Of a DNA stretch of 64,000 nt, positions 54,857 through 64,000 are shown in pieces. Origin of the DNA: Escherichia marmotae (GTDB lineage Bacteria > Pseudomonadota > Gammaproteobacteria > Enterobacterales > Enterobacteriaceae); the NCBI RefSeq assembly GCF_002900365.1, contig NZ_CP025979.1, positions 124,001 through 188,000 on the forward strand, read 5' to 3'. A program made the position numbers and the translations under genes. The stretch's first letter is position 1; each line of letters begins with the position of its first letter. The notes under the pieces were generated by a model that saw only the letters and a program-made list of their open reading frames with translations, was not told the DNA's origin and ran no database searches.

Positions 54857-57339
54857 AACTCAGTCGTCGTAGCTTTATGAAAGCTAACGCCGTTGCGGCC
54901 GCTGCGGCGGCTGCCGGTCTCAGCGTGCCGGGCGTTGCCCGCGCCGTTGTTGGTCAGCAGGAAGCCATTAAATGGGATAAAGCGCCATGCCGTTTTTGCG
55001 GTACTGGTTGTGGCGTTCTGGTCGGAACGCAACAGGGGCGTGTGGTGGCCTGTCAGGGCGACCCGGACGCACCGGTTAACCGTGGTCTGAACTGCATTAA
55101 GGGCTATTTCCTGCCCAAAATTATGTACGGTAAAGACCGTTTGACGCAGCCGCTTCTGCGTATGAAAAACGGTAAATATGACAAAGAAGGCGAGTTCACC
55201 CCAATCACCTGGGATCAAGCCTTTGATGTGATGGAAGAGAAATTCAAAACCGCCCTGAAAGAAAAAGGGCCAGAGTCGATCGGTATGTTCGGTTCTGGTC
55301 AGTGGACTATCTGGGAAGGTTATGCCGCGTCCAAGTTGTTCAAAGCGGGCTTCCGTTCTAACAACATCGACCCGAACGCACGCCACTGTATGGCGTCGGC
55401 GGTCGTTGGCTTTATGCGTACCTTTGGTATGGATGAGCCGATGGGCTGCTATGACGACATCGAACAGGCTGATGCGTTTGTGCTGTGGGGCGCGAACATG
55501 GCGGAGATGCACCCGATCCTCTGGTCGCGCATTACCAACCGTCGTCTCTCTAACCAGAACGTCACCGTGGCGGTGCTTTCTACTTACCAGCATCGTAGCT
55601 TTGAACTGGCGGATAACGGCATCATCTTTACGCCGCAATCTGACCTGGTGATCCTGAACTATATCGCCAACTATATCATTCAAAACAATGCGATAAATCA
55701 GGACTTCTTCAGCAAACACGTCAACCTGCGTAAAGGGGCGACGGACATCGGCTACGGTTTACGTCCAACCCATCCGCTGGAAAAAGCGGCTAAAAATCCG
55801 GGTTCTGATGCTTCCGAGCCGATGAGCTTTGAAGATTACAAAGCCTTTGTTGCCGAATATACGCTGGAAAAAACCGCTGAAATGACCGGCGTGCCAAAAG
55901 ATCAGTTGGAACAACTGGCGCAACTGTATGCCGATCCGAACAAGAAAGTCATCTCCTACTGGACGATGGGTTTCAACCAGCATACCCGCGGCGTGTGGGC
56001 CAACAACCTGGTCTACAACCTGCATCTGCTGACCGGCAAAATTTCCCAGCCGGGTTGCGGTCCGTTCTCCCTCACGGGTCAGCCTTCCGCGTGTGGTACT
56101 GCGCGTGAAGTGGGCACCTTTGCTCACCGTCTGCCAGCGGACATGGTGGTGACCAACGAGAAACACCGTGATATCTGCGAGAAGAAGTGGAATATCCCGA
56201 GCGGCACCATTCCGGCAAAAATCGGTCTGCACGCGGTAGCACAAGACCGTGCGCTGAAAGACGGCACGCTGAATGTTTACTGGACCATGTGTACCAATAA
56301 CATGCAGGCCGGGCCGAACATTAATGAAGAGCGTATGCCGGGCTGGCGCGATCCGCGCAACTTTATCATCGTTTCCGATCCATATCCGACAGTCAGTGCG
56401 CTGGCCGCGGACTTGATTCTGCCGACAGCAATGTGGGTAGAGAAAGAGGGGGCTTACGGTAACGCAGAACGCCGTACTCAGTTCTGGCGTCAACAGGTAC
56501 AGGCACCGGGCGAAGCAAAATCGGATCTCTGGCAGTTAGTCCAGTTCTCCCGCCGCTTCAAAACTGAAGATGTGTGGCCGGAAGAGCTGCTGGCGAAGAA
56601 ACCGGAGCTGCGTGGCAAAACGCTGTACGAGGTACTGTATGCCACCCCGGAAGTGAGCAAATTCCCGGTATCCGAACTGGCAGAAGATCAACTTAATGAT
56701 GAATCCCGCGAGCTGGGCTTCTATCTGCAAAAAGGGCTGTTCGAAGAGTACGCATGGTTTGGCCGCGGTCACGGTCACGATCTGGCACCGTTCGATGACT
56801 ACCACAAAGCACGCGGCCTGCGCTGGCCGGTAGTTAACGGTAAAGAAACGCAGTGGCGTTACAGTGAAGGCAACGACCCGTATGTGAAAGCGGGCGAAGG
56901 CTACAAGTTCTACGGTAAACCGGATGGCAAAGCGGTGATCTTCGCACTGCCGTTTGAACCGGCGGCGGAAGCTCCGGATGAAGAATACGATCTGTGGCTC
57001 TCTACCGGGCGCGTACTGGAGCACTGGCATACCGGCAGTATGACTCGCCGTGTACCAGAACTGCACCGTGCCTTCCCGGAAGCGGTCCTGTTTATTCACC
57101 CGCTGGATGCGAAAGCGCGTGACCTGCGTCGTGGTGACAAAGTGAAAGTGGTTTCTCGTCGTGGCGAAGTGATCTCGATTGTCGAAACGCGCGGTCGTAA
57201 CCGTCCGCCGCAGGGCCTGGTGTATATGCCGTTCTTCGACGCCGCACAGTTGGTTAACAAACTGACGCTGGACGCGACCGATCCGCTCTCGAAAGAGACG
57301 GACTTTAAGAAGTGCGCGGTCAAACTGGAGAAGGTGTAA
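54853..57339 (+). CDS. napA: Periplasmic nitrate reductase, catalytic subunit
   Basis: 828 aa molybdoenzyme that reduces nitrate to nitrite in the periplasm. Tat signal SRRSFMKANAVAAAAAA; one 4Fe-4S with C46, C49, C53 (CRFCGTGC) and C81 (NCIKGYF); Mo-bis-MGD ligand Cys near 179 (ARHCMASAV). C-terminal MGD-binding domain (TGRVLEHWHTGSMTRR). No frameshift. Confidence 0.98.
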   Translation: MKLSRRSFMKANAVAAAAAAAGLSVPGVARAVVGQQEAIKWDKAPCRFCGTGCGVLVGTQQGRVVACQGDPDAPVNRGLNCIKGYFLPKIMYGKDRLTQPLLRMKNGKYDKEGEFTPITWDQAFDVMEEKFKTALKEKGPESIGMFGSGQWTIWEGYAASKLFKAGFRSNNIDPNARHCMASAVVGFMRTFGMDEPMGCYDDIEQADAFVLWGANMAEMHPILWSRITNRRLSNQNVTVAVLSTYQHRSFELADNGIIFTPQSDLVILNYIANYIIQNNAINQDFFSKHVNLRKGATDIGYGLRPTHPLEKAAKNPGSDASEPMSFEDYKAFVAEYTLEKTAEMTGVPKDQLEQLAQLYADPNKKVISYWTMGFNQHTRGVWANNLVYNLHLLTGKISQPGCGPFSLTGQPSACGTAREVGTFAHRLPADMVVTNEKHRDICEKKWNIPSGTIPAKIGLHAVAQDRALKDGTLNVYWTMCTNNMQAGPNINEERMPGWRDPRNFIIVSDPYPTVSALAADLILPTAMWVEKEGAYGNAERRTQFWRQQVQAPGEAKSDLWQLVQFSRRFKTEDVWPEELLAKKPELRGKTLYEVLYATPEVSKFPVSELAEDQLNDESRELGFYLQKGLFEEYAWFGRGHGHDLAPFDDYHKARGLRWPVVNGKETQWRYSEGNDPYVKAGEGYKFYGKPDGKAVIFALPFEPAAEAPDEEYDLWLSTGRVLEHWHTGSMTRRVPELHRAFPEAVLFIHPLDAKARDLRRGDKVKVVSRRGEVISIVETRGRNRPPQGLVYMPFFDAAQLVNKLTLDATDPLSKETDFKKCAVKLEKV

Positions 57340-57345
57340 GCCATT

Positions 57346-58041
57346 ATGTCCCGGTCAGCGAAACCTCAAAATGGTCGCCGCCGCTTTCTGCGCGATGTCG
57401 TTCGCACAGCAGGCGGGCTGGCTGCCGTGGGTGTGGCGCTGGGGTTACAACAGCAAACCGCACGTGCATCTGGCGTGCGGTTGCGCCCGCCCGGAGCCAT
57501 AAACGAGAACGCCTTTGCCAGTGCCTGTGTGCGTTGCGGGCAGTGTGTTCAGGCTTGCCCTTACGACACCTTAAAGCTGGCGACGTTGGCCTCTGGCCTG
57601 TCGGCGGGCACGCCGTACTTTGTGGCGCGCGATATTCCTTGCGAAATGTGTGAGGACGTACCGTGTGCCAAAGTGTGCCCGAGTGGTGCGCTGGATCGTG
57701 AAATCGAATCGATCGACGACGCGCGGATGGGACTGGCAGTGCTGGTGGATCAGGAGAACTGCCTCAACTTTCAGGGGCTGCGCTGCGATGTCTGTTATCG
57801 CGAATGCCCGAAAATTGATGAGGCGATTACCCTGGAACTGGAGCGCAACACGCGTACCGGTAAACACGCCCGTTTTCTGCCAACGGTTCACAGCGATGCC
57901 TGCACCGGCTGCGGTAAGTGCGAAAAAGTGTGCGTACTGGAGCAACCGGCAATCAAGGTGTTACCGCTGTCACTGGCGAAAGGGGAGTTAGGTCACCATT
58001 ACCGCTTCGGCTGGCTGGAGGGGAACGATGGCAAATCGTAA
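57346..58041 (+). CDS. napG: Ferredoxin-type protein NapG
   Basis: 231 aa with a Tat-like N-terminus (NGRRRFLRDVVRTAGGLA) and four 4Fe-4S groups (CVRCGQCVQACP, CEMCEDVPCAKVCP, CDVCYRECP, CTGCGKCEKVCV). With NapH forms a quinol dehydrogenase that feeds NapC/NapB. Overlaps napH by 14 bp. Confidence 0.96.
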   Translation: MSRSAKPQNGRRRFLRDVVRTAGGLAAVGVALGLQQQTARASGVRLRPPGAINENAFASACVRCGQCVQACPYDTLKLATLASGLSAGTPYFVARDIPCEMCEDVPCAKVCPSGALDREIESIDDARMGLAVLVDQENCLNFQGLRCDVCYRECPKIDEAITLELERNTRTGKHARFLPTVHSDACTGCGKCEKVCVLEQPAIKVLPLSLAKGELGHHYRFGWLEGNDGKS

Positions 58042-58891
58042 ACGTGACGCCGGGCGCGAGGCGCTGGCGAAAAAAGGCTGGTGGCGTAGTCACCGTTGGC
58101 TGGTGTTGCGTCGCCTTTGTCAGTTCTTCGTACTGGGAATGTTTTTGAGCGGCCCGTGGTTTGGTGTGTGGATCTTGCACGGCAACTATAGCAGTAGCTT
58201 GTTACTCGACACCATTCCGCTGACCGATCCGCTGATGACGCTGCAAAGCCTTGCCAGCGGTCATCTACCTGCCACAGTGGCGTTGACCGGCGCAGTGATT
58301 ATCACTGTGCTCTACGCCCTGGCAGGAAAGCGATTATTTTGCAGTTGGGTCTGTCCGCTGAACCCGATTACCGATTTAGCAAACTGGTTACGCAGGCGAT
58401 TTGACCTCAATCAGTCTGCGACGATCCCGCGGCACATTCGCTACGTGCTGCTGGTCGTCATACTGGTGGGATCGGCCTTAACCGGCACACTCATCTGGGA
58501 ATGGATTAACCCTGTTTCCCTGATGGGGCGCAGCCTGGTAATGGGATTCGGCAGCGGCGCGCTGCTTATTCTCGCGCTGTTTTTATTTGATCTACTGGTC
58601 GTTGAACACGGCTGGTGCGGTCACATTTGCCCGGTCGGTGCGCTGTATGGCGTGTTGGGTAGCAAAGGTATTGTTACCGTTGCGGCTACCGATCGGCAGA
58701 AATGTAACCGCTGTATGGATTGTTTTCATGTTTGCCCGGAACCGCATGTACTACGTGCCCCGGTGCTGGATGAACAAAGCCCGGTGCAGGTCACCAGCCG
58801 CGATTGCATGATGTGCGGTCGCTGCGTGGATGTCTGTTCTGAGGATGTATTTACAATAACTACACGCTGGAGTTCGGGAGCGAAATCATGA
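58028..58891 (+). CDS. napH: Ferredoxin-type membrane protein NapH
   Basis: 287 aa. About four membrane helices, cytoplasmic CxxxCP motifs (CSWVCPLNP, CGHICPVGA) and two C-terminal 4Fe-4S motifs (CNRCMDCFHVCPE, CMMCGRCVDVC). Membrane partner of NapG in ubiquinol oxidation. Ends overlapping napB by 4 bp. Confidence 0.96.
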   Translation: MANRKRDAGREALAKKGWWRSHRWLVLRRLCQFFVLGMFLSGPWFGVWILHGNYSSSLLLDTIPLTDPLMTLQSLASGHLPATVALTGAVIITVLYALAGKRLFCSWVCPLNPITDLANWLRRRFDLNQSATIPRHIRYVLLVVILVGSALTGTLIWEWINPVSLMGRSLVMGFGSGALLILALFLFDLLVVEHGWCGHICPVGALYGVLGSKGIVTVAATDRQKCNRCMDCFHVCPEPHVLRAPVLDEQSPVQVTSRDCMMCGRCVDVCSEDVFTITTRWSSGAKS

Positions 58892-59337
58892 AAAGCCATG
58901 ACCTGAAGAAAGCGCTGTGTCAATGGACGGCGATGCTGGCCCTGGTGGTGAGCGGCGCGGTTTGGGCGGCTAATGGCGTCGATTTTAGCCAGTCGCCGGA
59001 AGTATCCGGGACGCAGGAAGGGGCCATTCGGATGCCAAAAGAGCAGGATCGGATGCCGCTGAACTATGTGAATCAGCCGCCGATGATCCCGCATAGCGTT
59101 GAAGGTTATCAGGTAACGACCAATACCAACCGCTGCTTACAGTGCCATGGTGTCGAGAGCTATCGCACCACTGGCGCGCCGCGCATCAGTCCAACTCACT
59201 TTATGGACAGCGATGGCAAGGTAGGTGCGGAAGTGGCTCCGCGTCGTTACTTCTGTCTGCAATGTCACGTGCCGCAGGCCGATACCGCGCCAATCGTGGG
59301 GAATACCTTCACCCCATCAAAAGGTTACGGGAAATAA
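58888..59337 (+). CDS. napB: Diheme cytochrome c NapB
   Basis: 149 aa periplasmic small subunit with two CxxCH heme sites (CLQCHGVES, CLQCHVPQ) after a signal peptide (AMLALVVSGAVWA). Passes electrons to NapA. The hemes are attached by the Ccm system encoded just downstream. Confidence 0.97.
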   Translation: MKSHDLKKALCQWTAMLALVVSGAVWAANGVDFSQSPEVSGTQEGAIRMPKEQDRMPLNYVNQPPMIPHSVEGYQVTTNTNRCLQCHGVESYRTTGAPRISPTHFMDSDGKVGAEVAPRRYFCLQCHVPQADTAPIVGNTFTPSKGYGK

Positions 59338-59346
59338 GAGGTTATT

Positions 59347-59949
59347 ATGGGAAATTCTGACCGTAAGCCTGGCCTGATTAAGCGCCTGTGGAAATGGTGG
59401 CGTACTCCCAGTCGTCTGGCGCTGGGTACGCTGCTGTTGATCGGTTTTGTTGGCGGTATTGTCTTCTGGGGCGGCTTTAACACCGGAATGGAAAAAGCCA
59501 ATACCGAAGAGTTCTGCATTAGCTGCCACGAAATGCGCAATACGGTGTATCAGGAATACATGGATTCCGTGCATTACAACAACCGTAGTGGCGTGCGTGC
59601 GACCTGTCCGGATTGTCACGTTCCGCACGAGTTTGTGCCGAAAATGATACGCAAGCTCAAAGCAAGTAAAGAGCTGTATGGTAAAATTTTTGGCGTTATT
59701 GACACGCCGCAAAAGTTTGAAGCTCATCGCCTGACTATGGCACAGAATGAGTGGCGGCGGATGAAGGACAATAACTCGCAGGAGTGTCGTAACTGTCACA
59801 ACTTCGAGTATATGGATACAACCGCCCAGAAAGGTGTTGCCGCGAAGATGCACGCTCAGGCGGTGAAAGACGGGCAAACCTGTATTGACTGCCATAAAGG
59901 GATAGCGCACAAGCTGCCTGATATGCGTGAAGTCGAACCAGGTTTTTAA
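59347..59949 (+). CDS. napC: Membrane-anchored tetraheme cytochrome c NapC
   Basis: 200 aa NapC/NirT family. One N-terminal helix (LALGTLLLIGFVGGIVFWGG) and four CxxCH sites (CISCHE, CPDCHV, CRNCHN, CIDCHK). Takes electrons from quinol and gives them to NapAB. Nine bases after napB. Confidence 0.97.
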   Translation: MGNSDRKPGLIKRLWKWWRTPSRLALGTLLLIGFVGGIVFWGGFNTGMEKANTEEFCISCHEMRNTVYQEYMDSVHYNNRSGVRATCPDCHVPHEFVPKMIRKLKASKELYGKIFGVIDTPQKFEAHRLTMAQNEWRRMKDNNSQECRNCHNFEYMDTTAQKGVAAKMHAQAVKDGQTCIDCHKGIAHKLPDMREVEPGF

Positions 59950-59961
59950 CAGGGTTATTGC

Positions 59962-60585
59962 GTGGGTATGCTTGAAGCCAGAGAATTACTCTGCGAGCGG
60001 GATGAACGCACTTTATTTAGTGGTTTGTCATTTACGCTGAATGCAGGAGAGTGGGTACAAATCACCGGCAGCAACGGCGCGGGGAAGACAACGCTTCTCC
60101 GTTTGCTGACGGGGTTGTCTCGCCCTGATGCGGGTGAAGTTCTCTGGCAAGGGCAGCCCTTGCATCAGGTACGCGATAGCTACCATCAAAACCTGTTATG
60201 GATAGGCCATCAGCCGGGGATCAAAACCCGGCTGACGGCGTTAGAAAATTTGCACTTTTATCATCGCGATGGTGATACCGCACACTGTCTGGACGCTCTG
60301 GCGCAGGCCGGGCTTGCCGGATTCGAAGATATTCCCGTGAATCAACTCTCTGCCGGGCAACAACGCCGCGTTGCGCTGGCGCGTCTGTGGCTGACCCGTG
60401 CCACCTTGTGGATCCTCGACGAACCGTTTACCGCGATTGACGTTAACGGCGTCGATCGTCTGACCCAGCGTATGGCACAGCATACGGAGCAGGGGGGGAT
60501 TGTGATTCTTACTACTCACCAACCGCTCAACGTTGCCGAAAGTAAAATCCGCCGCATATCTCTGACGAAAACGAGGGGCGTATGA
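59962..60585 (+). CDS. ccmA: Heme exporter ATP-binding protein CcmA
   Basis: 207 aa ABC ATPase: Walker A GSNGAGKTT, signature LSAGQQRR, Walker B LWILDEPF. Drives release of holo-CcmE from the CcmABCD complex. GTG start at 59962 (an ATG two codons later is possible); 12 bp after napC, so co-transcribed with nap. Confidence 0.96.
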   Translation: MGMLEARELLCERDERTLFSGLSFTLNAGEWVQITGSNGAGKTTLLRLLTGLSRPDAGEVLWQGQPLHQVRDSYHQNLLWIGHQPGIKTRLTALENLHFYHRDGDTAHCLDALAQAGLAGFEDIPVNQLSAGQQRRVALARLWLTRATLWILDEPFTAIDVNGVDRLTQRMAQHTEQGGIVILTTHQPLNVAESKIRRISLTKTRGV

Positions 60586-61244
60586 TGTTCTGGCGCATTT
60601 TCCGTCTTGAGCTGCGCGTAGCGTTTCGCCATAGCGCCGAAATCGCCAACCCGCTGTGGTTTTTCCTGATTGTTATTACCCTTTTTCCGCTCAGTATCGG
60701 TCCGGAGCCGCAACTGCTGGCACGTATTGCACCGGGCATTATTTGGGTGGCAGCGCTGCTTTCTTCCTTACTGGCGCTGGAGCGACTGTTCCGTGACGAT
60801 TTGCAGGACGGCAGTCTTGAACAACTGATGTTGTTGCCGTTACCCTTGCCCGCCGTTGTGCTGGCGAAGGTGATGGCGCACTGGATGGTAACCGGTTTAC
60901 CGTTACTTATCCTCTCGCCACTGGTGGCATTGCTACTGGGAATGGACGTTTATGGCTGGCAAGTGATGGCGCTGACGCTGCTGTTGGGAACTCCAACGCT
61001 GGGATTTCTCGGTGCTCCGGGCGTGGCGCTGACAGTGGGACTTAAGCGCGGTGGCGTGCTGCTCAGCATACTGGTGTTACCGCTGACCATCCCATTACTC
61101 ATCTTTGCTACCGCCGCGATGGACGCGGCTTCGATGCATTTGCCCGTTGACGGGTATCTGGCAATTTTAGGCGCGTTGCTGGCAGGCACCGCGACATTAA
61201 GTCCTTTTGCGACGGCGGCAGCGTTACGAATCAGCATTCAATAA
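60582..61244 (+). CDS. ccmB: Heme exporter membrane protein CcmB
   Basis: 220 aa with six hydrophobic segments, partner of CcmA in the ABC complex for cytochrome c maturation. ATGATG start overlapping the ccmA stop by 4 bp; 41 bp before ccmC. Confidence 0.96.
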   Translation: MMFWRIFRLELRVAFRHSAEIANPLWFFLIVITLFPLSIGPEPQLLARIAPGIIWVAALLSSLLALERLFRDDLQDGSLEQLMLLPLPLPAVVLAKVMAHWMVTGLPLLILSPLVALLLGMDVYGWQVMALTLLLGTPTLGFLGAPGVALTVGLKRGGVLLSILVLPLTIPLLIFATAAMDAASMHLPVDGYLAILGALLAGTATLSPFATAAALRISIQ

Positions 61245-61285
61245 CGCTGGATTACTGATTTTTGTTCGAGTCTGGTATCGAAACT

Positions 61286-62023
61286 ATGTGGAAAACACTG
61301 CATCAACTGGCGATCCCACCACGGCTGTACCAAATCTGTGGCTGGTTTATACCGTGGCTGGCAATCGCCAGTGTGGTCGTGCTTATCGTTGGCTGGATCT
61401 GGGGATTCGGCTTCGCTCCGGCTGATTATCAGCAGGGAAATAGCTACCGCATTATCTATCTACATGTGCCTGCGGCGATCTGGTCGATGGGCATTTATGC
61501 CTCAATGGCGGTGGCGGCGTTTATCGGCCTTGTCTGGCAGATGAAAATGGCCAATCTGGCGGTGGCGGCGATGGCTCCCATTGGTGCCGTGTTTACCTTT
61601 ATTGCCCTGGTTACCGGTTCCGCATGGGGAAAACCGATGTGGGGGACCTGGTGGGTATGGGACGCACGTCTGACCTCTGAACTGGTGTTGCTGTTTCTGT
61701 ATGTTGGTGTGATTGCGCTGTGGCACGCTTTCGACGATCGCCGTCTGGCGGGGCGTGCGGCGGGGATCCTGGTGCTGATTGGTGTAGTAAACCTGCCGAT
61801 TATTCATTACTCCGTGGAGTGGTGGAACACCCTGCATCAGGGATCAACGCGGATGCAGCAAAGTATCGATCCGGCGATGCGTTCGCCGCTGCGCTGGTCG
61901 ATTTTTGGTTTCCTGCTGCTGTCTGCCACGCTGACGCTGATGCGGATGCGTAATTTGATTTTGCTGATGGAAAAACGCCGTCCGTGGGTGAGTGAACTGA
62001 TACTGAAAAGAGGCCGTAAATGA
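61286..62023 (+). CDS. ccmC: Heme-handling membrane protein CcmC
   Basis: 245 aa, six helices, with the tryptophan-rich WWD segment (GTWWVWDARLTSE) and flanking histidines (YLHVPAA, NLPIIHYSV) that bind heme and load it on CcmE. Start MWKTLHQLAIPPR at 61286; an upstream in-frame codon 24 bp earlier gives a non-family N-terminus. Confidence 0.96.
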   Translation: MWKTLHQLAIPPRLYQICGWFIPWLAIASVVVLIVGWIWGFGFAPADYQQGNSYRIIYLHVPAAIWSMGIYASMAVAAFIGLVWQMKMANLAVAAMAPIGAVFTFIALVTGSAWGKPMWGTWWVWDARLTSELVLLFLYVGVIALWHAFDDRRLAGRAAGILVLIGVVNLPIIHYSVEWWNTLHQGSTRMQQSIDPAMRSPLRWSIFGFLLLSATLTLMRMRNLILLMEKRRPWVSELILKRGRK

Positions 62024-62229
62024 CCCCTGCATTTGCTTCCTGGAATGAATTTTTCGCAATGGGCGGTTACGCCTTTTTTGTCTGGCTGGCGGTAGTGATG
62101 ACTGTTATTCCGCTGGTGGTGTTGGTCGTGCACTCGGTGATGCAGCATCGCGCAATTCTGCGTGGCGTGGCGCAACAACGGGCGCGTGAGGCGCGTTTAC
62201 GTGCTGCGCAACAGCAGGAGGCTGCATGA
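62020..62229 (+). CDS. ccmD: Cytochrome c maturation small membrane protein CcmD
   Basis: 69 aa with one membrane helix (YAFFVWLAVVMTVIPLVVLVV) and a basic/Gln-rich tail (RGVAQQRAREARLRAAQQQ). Needed for release of heme-CcmE. Overlaps neighbours by 4 bp on each side. Confidence 0.95.
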   Translation: MTPAFASWNEFFAMGGYAFFVWLAVVMTVIPLVVLVVHSVMQHRAILRGVAQQRAREARLRAAQQQEAA

Positions 62230-62705
62230 ATATTCGCCGTAAAAACCGCTTGTGGATTGCCTGTGCCGTGCTGGCGGGGCTGGCGCTGACTATCGGTCTG
62301 GGGCTGTATGCGCTGCGCTCGAATATCGATCTTTTCTATACGCCGGGGGAAATTCTCTACGGCAAGCGTGAAACCCAGCAGATGCCGGAAGTCGGTCAGC
62401 GTCTGCGCGTCGGCGGGATGGTGATGCCGGGTAGCGTGCAGCGCGATCCTGACTCGCTGAAAGTGACCTTCACCATTTACGATGCTGAAGGCTCAGTGGA
62501 TGTCTCTTACGAAGGCATTCTGCCGGACCTGTTCCGTGAAGGGCAGGGCGTTGTGGTGCAGGGCGAACTGGAAAAAGGCAATCATATCCTCGCGAAAGAA
62601 GTACTGGCGAAACACGATGAAAACTACACACCGCCAGAAGTCGAGAAAGCGATGGAAGCTAATCACCGTCGCCCGGCCAGTGTTTATAAGGATCCAGCAT
62701 CATGA
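62226..62705 (+). CDS. ccmE: Heme chaperone CcmE
   Basis: 159 aa. N-terminal helix anchor then a periplasmic beta-barrel (OB fold). H130 in LAKHDENYTPPEV binds heme covalently in transit to CcmF. Followed by ccmF with ATGA overlap. Confidence 0.97.
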   Translation: MNIRRKNRLWIACAVLAGLALTIGLGLYALRSNIDLFYTPGEILYGKRETQQMPEVGQRLRVGGMVMPGSVQRDPDSLKVTFTIYDAEGSVDVSYEGILPDLFREGQGVVVQGELEKGNHILAKEVLAKHDENYTPPEVEKAMEANHRRPASVYKDPAS

Positions 62706-64000
62706 TGCCGGAAATTGGTAACGGACTGCTGTGCCTGGCATTAGGGATTGCGCTGCTGCTGTCCGTCTATCCTTTGTGGGGCGTGGCGCGTGGAGATGCG
62801 CGCATGATGGCCTCTTCTCGCTTGTTTGCCTGGTTGCTGTTTATGTCTGTGGCTGGCGCATTTCTGGTGCTGGTCAATGCGTTCGTGGTGAACGACTTCA
62901 CCGTCACCTACGTGGCCAGCAACTCTAATACCCAGCTTCCGGTGTGGTATCGCGTGGCGGCCACCTGGGGCGCGCATGAAGGCTCGCTGCTGCTGTGGGT
63001 GCTGCTGATGAGCGGCTGGACCTTTGCGGTAGCGATTTTTAGCCAGCGTATTCCGCTGGATATCGTTGCCCGCGTACTGGCGATAATGGGAATGGTCTGC
63101 GTCGGCTTTTTGCTGTTCATTCTCTTTACCTCTAACCCGTTCTCCCGCACGCTGCCGAACTTCCCGATTGAAGGGCGTGATCTTAACCCGCTGTTGCAGG
63201 ATCTAGGGCTGATCTTCCATCCGCCTCTGCTCTATATGGGTTACGTCGGTTTCTCGGTGGCGTTTGCTTTTGCCATTGCATCTTTATTGAGCGGACGTCT
63301 GGACAGCACCTACGCACGTTTTACCCGTCCCTGGACGCTGGCGGCGTGGATCTTCCTGACGCTTGGCATCGTACTTGGTTCTGCGTGGGCTTATTACGAA
63401 CTTGGTTGGGGCGGCTGGTGGTTCTGGGATCCAGTAGAAAACGCCTCGTTTATGCCGTGGCTGGTGGGTACTGCGCTGATGCACTCGCTGGCGGTGACTG
63501 AACAACGTGCCAGCTTCAAAGCGTGGACATTATTGCTGGCAATCAGTGCCTTCTCGTTGTGTCTGCTGGGAACTTTCCTTGTGCGCTCCGGCGTGCTGGT
63601 ATCGGTACATGCATTTGCGTCTGACCCGGCGCGCGGCATGTTTATCCTCGCCTTTATGGTGCTGGTGATTGGCGGTTCGCTGCTGCTGTTTGCCGCGCGT
63701 GGACACAAAGTTCGCTCACGCGTAAACAATGCGCTGTGGTCGCGGGAATCTCTGTTGTTAGCGAACAACGTTTTGCTGGTCGCCGCGATGCTGGTGGTAC
63801 TGCTGGGGACGCTGCTGCCGCTGGTACATAAGCAACTCGGGCTGGGCAGCATTTCGATTGGCGAACCGTTCTTCAACACCATGTTTACCTGGCTGATGGT
63901 GCCGTTTGCGTTGTTGCTTGGCGTTGGCCCGCTGGTGCGCTGGGGGCGCGATCGTCCGCGTAAAATCCGCAATTTGTTGATTATCGCCTTTATTAGCACG
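62702..64000 (+). CDS. ccmF: Cytochrome c heme lyase subunit CcmF, N-terminal part (partial)
   Basis: The first 433 codons, in frame to the last base; the rest lies beyond the window. Many membrane helices and the WWD segment (WGGWWFWDPVENASFMPW) with conserved histidines (FHPPLLYMGY, LVHKQLG). Transfers heme from CcmE to apocytochromes with CcmH. Starts MMPEIGNGLLCL, overlapping the ccmE stop (ATGA). Confidence 0.97.
   Translation, partial: MMPEIGNGLLCLALGIALLLSVYPLWGVARGDARMMASSRLFAWLLFMSVAGAFLVLVNAFVVNDFTVTYVASNSNTQLPVWYRVAATWGAHEGSLLLWVLLMSGWTFAVAIFSQRIPLDIVARVLAIMGMVCVGFLLFILFTSNPFSRTLPNFPIEGRDLNPLLQDLGLIFHPPLLYMGYVGFSVAFAFAIASLLSGRLDSTYARFTRPWTLAAWIFLTLGIVLGSAWAYYELGWGGWWFWDPVENASFMPWLVGTALMHSLAVTEQRASFKAWTLLLAISAFSLCLLGTFLVRSGVLVSVHAFASDPARGMFILAFMVLVIGGSLLLFAARGHKVRSRVNNALWSRESLLLANNVLLVAAMLVVLLGTLLPLVHKQLGLGSISIGEPFFNTMFTWLMVPFALLLGVGPLVRWGRDRPRKIRNLLIIAFIST

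Noticed and set aside
55759..56493. Long antisense ORFs in napA
   Set aside because: Several long open frames occur opposite napA because of codon bias; none has a start context or motif.
63181..63230. LLQDLGLIFHPP in CcmF, Leu where I recall Pro in K-12
   Set aside because: This position differs among CcmF/NrfE relatives and is not a catalytic residue, so it is not evidence of damage.

Overview
The window is chromosomal DNA of Escherichia coli or a very close relative (Shigella included). Nearly every protein matches the E. coli K-12 version in length and sequence as far as I can recall it, and the gene order is that of the K-12 rhmA-glp-nrd-gyrA-ato-rcs-ompC-nap-ccm region. There is no phage, insertion sequence, CRISPR array, rRNA or tRNA. 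Strain identity cannot be fixed from this window.

Layout. 1-1342: the 3' end of rhmA, then a recombination-promoting nuclease gene (rpnE) followed by a second copy of its tail (ypaA). 1490-8340: glycerol-3-phosphate block, glpABC (minus) divergent from glpTQ (plus). 8548-13150: inaA, then the aerobic ribonucleotide reductase operon nrdA-nrdB-yfaE with NrdR and DnaA sites. 13676-17421: the autotransporter gene yfaL, here broken by a frameshift and an amber codon. 17567-21063: ubiG and gyrA. 21212-30483: the five-gene yfaATSQP operon. 30557-37807: short-chain fatty acid genes atoDAEB with the sigma-54 two-component pair atoSC. 37974-44301: Rcs phosphorelay rcsC, rcsB, rcsD. 44610-46140: sRNA micF and porin ompC. 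46252-50814: apbE, ada-alkB, yojI. 51024-53702: mqo, a five-fold BIME repeat array, and eco. 54109-64000: the periplasmic nitrate reductase and cytochrome c maturation operon napFDAGHBC-ccmABCDEF, cut by the window end inside ccmF.

How the genes work together. GlpT imports glycerol-3-phosphate, GlpQ makes it from phosphodiesters, and GlpABC oxidises it anaerobically. NapC and NapB carry heme c that the neighbouring Ccm proteins attach, and NapC/NapGH feed quinol electrons to NapA. AtoSC senses and switches on AtoDAEB. RcsC, RcsD and RcsB form one phosphorelay. MicF and OmpC share a control region.

The most interesting uncharacterised unit is yfaATSQP. Read by eye, YfaT has an NlpC/P60-like Cys-His pattern. 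YfaS is an intact alpha-2-macroglobulin-like protein that has lost its thioester. YfaQ seems to join a PBP-like SxxK region, a SpoIID-like region and a C-terminal HExxH motif. Together they look like an undescribed periplasmic cell-wall module. Other points of interest are the nested rpnE antitoxin start and its duplicated, frameshifted tail, several small gene lesions (yfaL, alkB, ypaA, yojO), and a PmrA/BasR-like box in front of inaA. Comparisons with K-12 are from memory and are flagged as such.
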